Below are positions 1 to 3,448 of a stretch of 9,969 bases of DNA, one piece after another. Positions within the stretch are counted from its first letter, which is position 1, and every line of letters begins with the position of its first letter. The translations under genes and the position numbers were made by a program. Origin of the DNA: Caldilineae bacterium (GTDB lineage Bacteria > Chloroflexota > Anaerolineae > J102). Under the pieces are notes generated by a model that was not told where the DNA came from, made no database searches, and was given only the letters and a program-made list of their open reading frames with translations. The stretch spans positions 1 through 9,969 of the forward strand of contig DUEF01000100.1 in assembly GCA_011176555.1 (NCBI GenBank), in the 5' to 3' direction.

Positions 1-1
1 C

Positions 2-523
2 GACAGGGGCCGGAGCGTAGGCAAGGCGGACGGGTTGATCACCAACGCGCCCGGCGTTCCCCTGGTGCAACGCTACGCCGATTGCACGCCGATCCTGTTT
101 TACGATCCGGTGCAGCACGCGGCCGGCATCGCTCACGCCGGTTGGCAGGGCGTCGTCACCCGCGTGGCCGAAGTCGCTGTGCGGGCCATGCAGGAGGCGT
201 TCGGCAGCAATCCGGCCGAGTTGGTGACCGCGGTGGGGCCGGCCATCGGCCCTTGCTGTTACGAAGTCGGCCCGGAAGTGGTCGCCGCCATCTCCACCAG
301 TCAGCGTGACCCCGACCATCTGTTTTCACCCAGCCCGAATCCCGGCCACGCCCACCTGGATTTGTGGGAAGCCAACGCCCGACAGCTCCGGGACGCCGGC
401 GTCCATCAGATCGAAGTGGCCGGTCTCTGCACTGCCTGCCACAACGACATCTTTTTCTCTCACCGCGGCGACAAAGGCCGCTCCGGCCGCTTCGCGGCGT
501 TTGTTATGCTGGAAGAACGGTAG
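2..523 (+). CDS. pgeF: PgeF/YfiH-family protein (peptidoglycan editing factor / multicopper polyphenol oxidase family), 5'-truncated by the window edge
   Basis: The open frame runs in from the left edge with no start codon and ends at TAG 521-523, giving the last 173 residues. A full family member is about 240-270 residues, so roughly the first 80-90 lie outside. Counting from the codon at nt 2, visible family motifs are ADGLITN (9-15), ADC with Cys28, HAGWQG with His45, IGPCCYEVG and, near the end, CTAC followed by FFSHRGD and GRFA. In the family, the ADC cysteine and HAGW histidine are two of the three metal ligands; the third, an upstream histidine, is off-window. Members are reported to hydrolyse mis-incorporated L-Ser from UDP-MurNAc and to act on purine nucleosides in the cytoplasm. 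The in-frame TTG at 35 lies inside the conserved ADGLITN motif and is not a real start. Residues encoded by 152-382 are duplicated at 1298-1531. Family assignment is secure; the substrate is inferred. Confidence 0.93.
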   Translation, partial: DRGRSVGKADGLITNAPGVPLVQRYADCTPILFYDPVQHAAGIAHAGWQGVVTRVAEVAVRAMQEAFGSNPAELVTAVGPAIGPCCYEVGPEVVAAISTSQRDPDHLFSPSPNPGHAHLDLWEANARQLRDAGVHQIEVAGLCTACHNDIFFSHRGDKGRSGRFAAFVMLEER

Positions 524-533
524 GCGGTATTGG

Positions 534-566
534 GTATTTGCAAAATACACATGATTCGCATAAAAT
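534..566 (+). promoter_or_regulatory. Predicted vapBC promoter with overlapping operator-like palindrome
   Basis: A -35-like TTGCAA (538-543) is separated by 17 nt from a -10-like TAAAAT (561-566). This is close to the sigma-70-type consensus and about 75 nt upstream of the vapB start. The -35 sits within a palindrome, GTATTT-gca-AAATAC (534-548). VapB antitoxins usually repress their own operon by binding such palindromes, so the overlap fits autoregulation. The palindrome begins 11 nt after the pgeF stop. Prediction from sequence only. Confidence 0.5.
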
Positions 567-642
567 ATACACACTTCTTTGTGATGCAGACAGCCTCTCA
601 AACGGTGAAAGGCTTTTGGCCCACAGGAGTAGAGGATTGATT

Positions 643-873
643 ATGAGAACCAATATCGTATTGGATAGAAAATTGGTTGAAGAGGCAAAAGTCCTGACCG
701 GAATAAAGACGACGCGGGGCGTGGTGGACGAGGCTTTGCGTTCACTTGTTCAACTTCGCCAGCAGGCTGCTGTGCGACAATTGCGCGGTAAATTACACTG
801 GGAAGGCGATTTAGACGCGTCGCGGACAGGGCGATTTACCCAAAGCGAGAGCGAAGTTTATGGTTCTCATTGA
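643..873 (+). CDS. vapB: VapB-family antitoxin (type II TA, VapB_antitoxin/DUF2191 type)
   Basis: The ORF encodes 76 residues. The N-terminus (MRTNIVLDRKLVEEAKVLTG) matches the short DNA-binding segment of the VapB_antitoxin family, in which a beta-strand and two helices form a ribbon-helix-helix-like dimer. It is followed by TTRGVVDEALRSLV and the family-typical tail motif LRGKLHWEGDLDASR (roughly residues 47-61), which in homologues clamps the toxin's active site. The ATG at 643 is chosen because family homology begins there and purine-rich SD-like sequence (AGGAGT 625-630, GAGGA 632-636) precedes it. The frame stays open further upstream into pgeF, but that part is an out-of-frame shadow of pgeF. 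The last 14 nt overlap vapC, indicating translational coupling as in most TA operons. Likely role: cytoplasmic neutraliser of VapC and autorepressor. No truncation seen. Confidence 0.9.
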   Translation: MRTNIVLDRKLVEEAKVLTGIKTTRGVVDEALRSLVQLRQQAAVRQLRGKLHWEGDLDASRTGRFTQSESEVYGSH

Positions 874-1261
874 TTCATCCGTTTGGATTGACTATTTCAA
901 TGGGCGGACAACATTGGAAACCGACTATTTGAATAGCATTTTGGGTGAAGTCGAGATCGTCGTTGGTGATGTCATTCTGGCCGAAGTGTTGCAGGGCTTT
1001 CGTCATGACAAAGATTTTAAGCTGGCGAAATGGGCTTTGGAGCAATTTCCGTGGGTTGACATGGTTGGGCCTGATATGGCCATTGCCAGCGCTCAAAATT
1101 ACCGTACGTTGCGGCGGCGAGGCATCACAATACGCAAGACACTGGATTGTCTCATCGCCACCTATGCAATCTCGCACCAACTGGATTTTTTGCATAATGA
1201 TCGGGACTTCGATCCCTTTGAAAAGTACTTGGGTTTGCAGGTGATTCACCCTGACGAGTAA
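860..1261 (+). CDS. vapC: VapC-family PIN-domain ribonuclease toxin
   Basis: The product is 133 residues, the usual length for a PIN-domain toxin. The acidic residues expected at the Mg2+ site are all present: Asp5 in the N-terminal MVLIDSSVWIDYF strand, Glu42 in ILAEVLQGF, Asp96 in KTLDCLIATYA, and Asp114/Asp116 in HNDRDFD. The toxin is therefore predicted to be catalytically intact. VapC proteins are endoribonucleases that typically cut tRNAs or rRNA when VapB is degraded; the target of this one cannot be told from sequence. The ATG at 860 lies inside the 3' end of vapB, so the two are translationally coupled. The pair lies between the intact pgeF and its diverged fragment, so it is accessory cargo rather than part of a housekeeping operon. 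Family call is secure. Confidence 0.93.
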   Translation: MVLIDSSVWIDYFNGRTTLETDYLNSILGEVEIVVGDVILAEVLQGFRHDKDFKLAKWALEQFPWVDMVGPDMAIASAQNYRTLRRRGITIRKTLDCLIATYAISHQLDFLHNDRDFDPFEKYLGLQVIHPDE

Positions 1262-1297
1262 GTCTGGGAACAGGCGACCAGAGACATGGAGACCAGA

Positions 1298-1531
1298 GTC
1301 GTCGCAAGGGTCGCCGAATCCGCTGTGCGGGCGATGCAAGAGGGTTTTGGCACGAATCCGGCCGATTTAGTGTCGGCGGTGGGACCAGCCATCGGCCCCT
1401 GTTGCTACGAAGTCGGCCCGGAAGTGGTCGCCGCCATCTCCACCAGTCAGCGTGACCCCGACCATCTGTTTTCACCCAGCCTAAACGGCGGCGGCAAGGC
1501 CTATCTCGATCTGTGGGAAGCCAACGCCCGA
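1298..1531 (+). pseudogene. Internal fragment of a second, diverged pgeF copy
   Basis: These 234 bp translate in frame to a segment matching codons 152-382 of the upstream pgeF (VRAMQE, AVGPAIGPCCYEVGPEVV, STSQRDPDHLFSPS, LDLWEANAR), with one extra codon in the loop after SPS. It lacks the region with the metal-binding Cys (ADC) and His (HAGW), and also the C-terminal CTxC...FFSH part, so it cannot be a working enzyme. A chance ATG at 1286 opens a 108-codon frame through it, ending at 1612 inside the adjoining repeat. By hand count, the first 108 bp differ at 23 positions from copy 1 (about 79% identity), mostly at third positions. The next 76 bp (1406-1481) are identical to 260-335, then divergence resumes. 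The left junction follows vapC by about 36 nt; the right junction is the repeat that starts at 1520. Confidence 0.85.
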
Positions 1532-1613
1532 ATCAGCTTGCCTCGCCGACCAGGGGGAGGCGGGGTCAGTTGCATCGGATGTTGGGCGGCGCAGCCGCCC
1601 CGATGCGACTGAC
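1520..1613. repeat. 94-bp direct repeat, copy 1 (nested-palindrome element)
   Basis: This block is identical, base for base, to 2674-2767, in the same orientation. Internally it contains hairpin A (GCCTC 1540-1544 with GAGGC 1557-1561, extended by CC/GG) and hairpin B (1565-1578 with 1600-1613, 14 bp with one T-G position, enclosing GGCGGC-gca-GCCGCC). Its first 12 bp, gccaacgcccga, also match pgeF at 371-382 and continue the pgeF fragment in frame. No ORF of its own is evident. It is probably one copy of a genome-wide dispersed repeat, but only two copies can be seen here. Confidence 0.9.
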
Positions 1614-1626
1614 TGATTCGGGCGTT
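1523..1626. repeat. Short element with 14-bp perfect terminal inverted repeats (MITE-like)
   Basis: AACGCCCGAATCAG (1523-1536) is the exact reverse complement of CTGATTCGGGCGTT (1613-1626). Together they bound a roughly 104-bp segment that itself contains two hairpins. The size and ITRs resemble a non-autonomous miniature element or a large REP/BIME-like palindromic unit. No flanking target-site duplication is obvious. The second copy of the repeat (2674 on) has the left arm but not the right arm, so only this copy has both termini. No transposase is present in the window. Confidence 0.55.
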
Positions 1627-1656
1627 TCGGCGGGCGGCGAAGCGTCCGCCGAAACG
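1623..1656. other. Strong hairpin beside the repeat; remainder of the gap to 1786 featureless
   Basis: CGTTTCGGCGG (1623-1633) pairs perfectly with CCGCCGAAACG (1646-1656). Three further pairs (GCG with CGT, one wobble) close a six-base GCGAAG loop. It overlaps the right inverted repeat of the neighbouring element by four bases. No U-tract follows on either strand, so it is not a classical terminator, though it could slow or end transcription of vapBC or of the converging minus-strand gene. From 1657 to 1786 I see no gene. There is only an imperfect match between AACctgCTCGCC and GGCGAGtctgGTT near 1667-1757. Confidence 0.6.
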
Positions 1657-1786
1657 ATTACATAACCTGCTCGCCGGGTTTGCAATCCGACACACTTTGA
1701 TTATAGCCAATCTTTGCATTTTTCGCGCCGCTTACCCGGAGCCGAAGGCGAGTCTGGTTCATGTTGGGTTAGCCACCACACCGCCA

Positions 1787-2632
1787 TTAAATAACTGTTT
1801 CTGCCAACAAAGTATTATCAGGATCAAATCCTTCATCAACTAATATCTCATCCAATCCATCTATCAATTTGTCAATCCGTTCCATAATTATCTTGTCGCC
1901 AATGGCAGCCGATTGCAGAATATCGTCTATCTGTCTCTCAAGATCAATCGGAATTTTTGAACACTCTGCCTGTACAAACTTGATAATCTTCTTCTCGCCT
2001 GGATTCAGAACTTCGTTCAGTGCAAATAATACATCAAAATAGCTGGCAAACATGGCCGCAACCCGATGGTTCACACTCACCAAGTCTCGCCGCCCAAGTG
2101 CTTTCTTGATTTGAGCATAATACGAAGGAATTACTACTCTCAGAATCGGGTGATTTTTGGCAACAATTGCCCGCTTTAATTGTTCAGGATATGGCCGATT
2201 GCTTTTTTTCTGCAACGCTTCAAACCATCCGTCGCAATCAAACAAGATTTTCGAATTCTTTACTGTGCGCCAAAAACATGTTGTGTATCCCATGCTGGCT
2301 TGATGCTTTGTAAGTACACGTTCTATTTGTTCTTCAATCCAAACTGGAGACCAATACATCACATCGACTTCAATTCCTGTTTCCAGATCAAACCATTCAT
2401 CCCCCGTATCCCAAAATGTGAGATTCAAATCAACTCTGCTGGCTCCCAATTTTTCTATAACTGCCTGTCGTTTACTCAACGGGATAATTTCTTTTGAGTA
2501 AATATACAAATCAACATCCGATTGATGATCTATTGCTCCGCTAGCTTGAGACCCACCCAGCGCAATTGTTTCTACGCCAGAGATATTCTTGAATTCTTCC
2601 GCTATTTTATCGGCTAAATTAATATTGTTCAT
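1787..2632 (-). CDS. Nucleotidyltransferase-fold protein with DUF4037-like C-terminal region
   Basis: The product is 281 residues. The N-terminal half has the polymerase-beta-type nucleotidyltransferase signature: GGS at 26-28, then SDVDLYIY with Asp39 and Asp41, and a third acidic residue Asp90 in the strand IEVDVMYWS. All three metal ligands are therefore present. The C-terminal half is helical and includes VNHRVAAMFASYFDVLFALNEVLNPGEKKI, resembling the DUF4037 part of stand-alone nucleotidyltransferase proteins. Such enzymes attach a nucleotide to a small molecule, protein or RNA; the substrate here is unknown. No HEPN or other antitoxin partner is adjacent, so a MNT/HEPN toxin-antitoxin role is not supported. 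Base use is strikingly AT-rich beside its GC-rich neighbours, suggesting recent transfer. The ATG at 2632 gives a start just ahead of the GGS strand; the SD is weak. The gene lies wholly between the two 94-bp direct repeats, 41 bp from the second. Confidence 0.8.
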   Translation of the reverse strand: MNNINLADKIAEEFKNISGVETIALGGSQASGAIDHQSDVDLYIYSKEIIPLSKRQAVIEKLGASRVDLNLTFWDTGDEWFDLETGIEVDVMYWSPVWIEEQIERVLTKHQASMGYTTCFWRTVKNSKILFDCDGWFEALQKKSNRPYPEQLKRAIVAKNHPILRVVIPSYYAQIKKALGRRDLVSVNHRVAAMFASYFDVLFALNEVLNPGEKKIIKFVQAECSKIPIDLERQIDDILQSAAIGDKIIMERIDKLIDGLDEILVDEGFDPDNTLLAETVI

Positions 2633-2673
2633 AAATAACTTTTCATCTTCACCCTGACCACGATGTTTTGGTG

Positions 2674-2767
2674 GCCAACGCCCGAATCAGCTTGCCTCGC
2701 CGACCAGGGGGAGGCGGGGTCAGTTGCATCGGATGTTGGGCGGCGCAGCCGCCCCGATGCGACTGAC
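2674..2767. repeat. 94-bp direct repeat, copy 2
   Basis: Identical to 1520-1613 over its full length. The flanks differ at once: ...ttttggtg before it and cccgggatg after it. It keeps the 12 bp (gccaacgcccga) that match pgeF although no pgeF sequence lies upstream here. It sits between the efp stop and the start of the nucleotidyltransferase, both on the minus strand. Confidence 0.9.
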
Positions 2768-2771
2768 CCCG
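2715..2771 (-). terminator. Long hairpin downstream of efp, possible terminator
   Basis: CGGGGTCAGTTGCATCGG (2715-2732) pairs with CCGATGCGACTGACCCCG (2754-2771): 18 bp with a single T-G position, enclosing GGCGGC-gca-GCCGCC. It lies 41 bp past the efp stop, so it could end dinG-efp transcription before the nucleotidyltransferase gene. No T-rich run follows it on the minus strand, so rho-independent termination is uncertain. The stem is four pairs longer than in copy 1 of the repeat. Confidence 0.3.
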
Positions 2772-2812
2772 GGATGAAATATCAAGATTTGCCGCGTGAC
2801 GGGAGATCGACG

Positions 2813-3370
2813 TTACACTCTGGTGACGTAGGCTCCGGTTTCGGTGTTTACGCGGATGGTGTTGCCCGCTTCCACGAATAGCGGCACTTGCACCTTCATG
2901 CCGGTTTCTGTGGTGCAGCCTTTGTAGGGCGCGTTGGCGGTGTCGCCAGCGAAGCCGGGTTCCGCATCGACGACTTCCATGTCCACCGTGGTGGGCAGTT
3001 CGATGGCGATCGGCTCGCCCTCGTACGTTTCCAGCTTGATTTCCAGACCATCGACCATGTAATTCACGCCATCACCCAATTGGGCGGCGTTGAGCATGGT
3101 TTGCTCGTAGGTCTCGTTGTCCATGAAGTAATAGAATTGGTCGTCGTGATAAAGATACTGGACTTTGGCGTGGTCGAGCTTGATATCCCGCACTTTTTGG
3201 CCATTGGGGAAGGTTTTTTCCGTGGTCGAACCTGTACGCAGGTTTCTCACTTTGACGCGGATAGTGGCTCCGCCCCGCGCCTGTTTGCGGTGTTCGTAAT
3301 CGAGCACCCTGAGCAGTTGGCCGTCCTGCTCGAATATCACGCCTTTTCGTAGTTGTTCTACGCCGATCAT
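2813..3370 (-). CDS. efp: Elongation factor P
   Basis: The product is 185 residues, the standard EF-P length, with the three-domain layout: KOW-like domain I (about 2-63), OB domain II (about 64-128) and OB domain III (about 130-185, including ETGMKVQVPLFVEAGNTIRV). EF-P enters the ribosomal E/P site and relieves stalling on consecutive prolines. The loop that reaches the peptidyl-transferase centre reads KQARGGA, with Arg32 at the tip where E. coli has the beta-lysylated Lys34. Thermus EF-P likewise has Arg in an RGGA context. Arg32 EF-Ps of Pseudomonas and Neisseria are rhamnosylated by EarP, but no earP is in this window. The start ATG is fixed by homology of the first residues and by a perfect AGGAGG eight nt upstream. 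It lies 78 nt downstream of dinG on the same strand, so may share its transcript. Confidence 0.97.
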   Translation of the reverse strand: MIGVEQLRKGVIFEQDGQLLRVLDYEHRKQARGGATIRVKVRNLRTGSTTEKTFPNGQKVRDIKLDHAKVQYLYHDDQFYYFMDNETYEQTMLNAAQLGDGVNYMVDGLEIKLETYEGEPIAIELPTTVDMEVVDAEPGFAGDTANAPYKGCTTETGMKVQVPLFVEAGNTIRVNTETGAYVTRV

Positions 3371-3378
3371 AGTTTAGT

Positions 3379-3384
3379 CCTCCT
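3379..3384 (-). promoter_or_regulatory. Ribosome binding site of efp
   Basis: On the minus strand this reads AGGAGG, a full anti-SD match, with 8 nt to the ATG. It is the strongest SD on the minus strand here and suits a highly translated factor. Confidence 0.85.
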
Positions 3385-3395
3385 GGCATCAATCG

Positions 3396-3417
3396 GCCGC
3401 GCCCGCAATGGCGCGGC
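3396..3417 (-). other. Hairpin between dinG and efp
   Basis: GCCGCGCC (3396-3403) and GGCGCGGC (3410-3417) form a perfect 8-bp stem with a six-base loop. It lies downstream of the dinG stop and just upstream of the efp SD. No U-tract follows on the minus strand, so it is more likely a leader or attenuator-type structure than a terminator. Function is not established. Confidence 0.4.
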
Positions 3418-3448
3418 TCGAACTATTGTAGGGAAATGACAGAGATTG

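Noticed and set aside
1532..1612. The C-terminal part of the 108-codon frame starting at 1286 as a real protein tail
   Set aside because: The frame simply runs from the pgeF fragment into the non-coding palindromic repeat. The tail is translated repeat, and the same DNA at 2685-2766 is not in any gene.
1667..1771. Integron attC-like site (AACctgCTCGCC with GGCGAGtctgGTT, then GTTGGGT)
   Set aside because: The pairing is short, the R-box consensus is not met on both sides, spacer lengths are off, and no integron integrase or further cassette is seen.
1787..2632. The nucleotidyltransferase as the toxin or antitoxin of a MNT/HEPN pair with vapBC next door
   Set aside because: It is about twice the size of MNT antitoxins, has a DUF4037-like C-terminus, lies on the opposite strand from vapBC, and has no HEPN gene beside it.
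2888..3352. 154-codon plus-strand frame opposite efp
   Set aside because: EF-P is unmistakable on the minus strand. The plus-strand translation has no family features.
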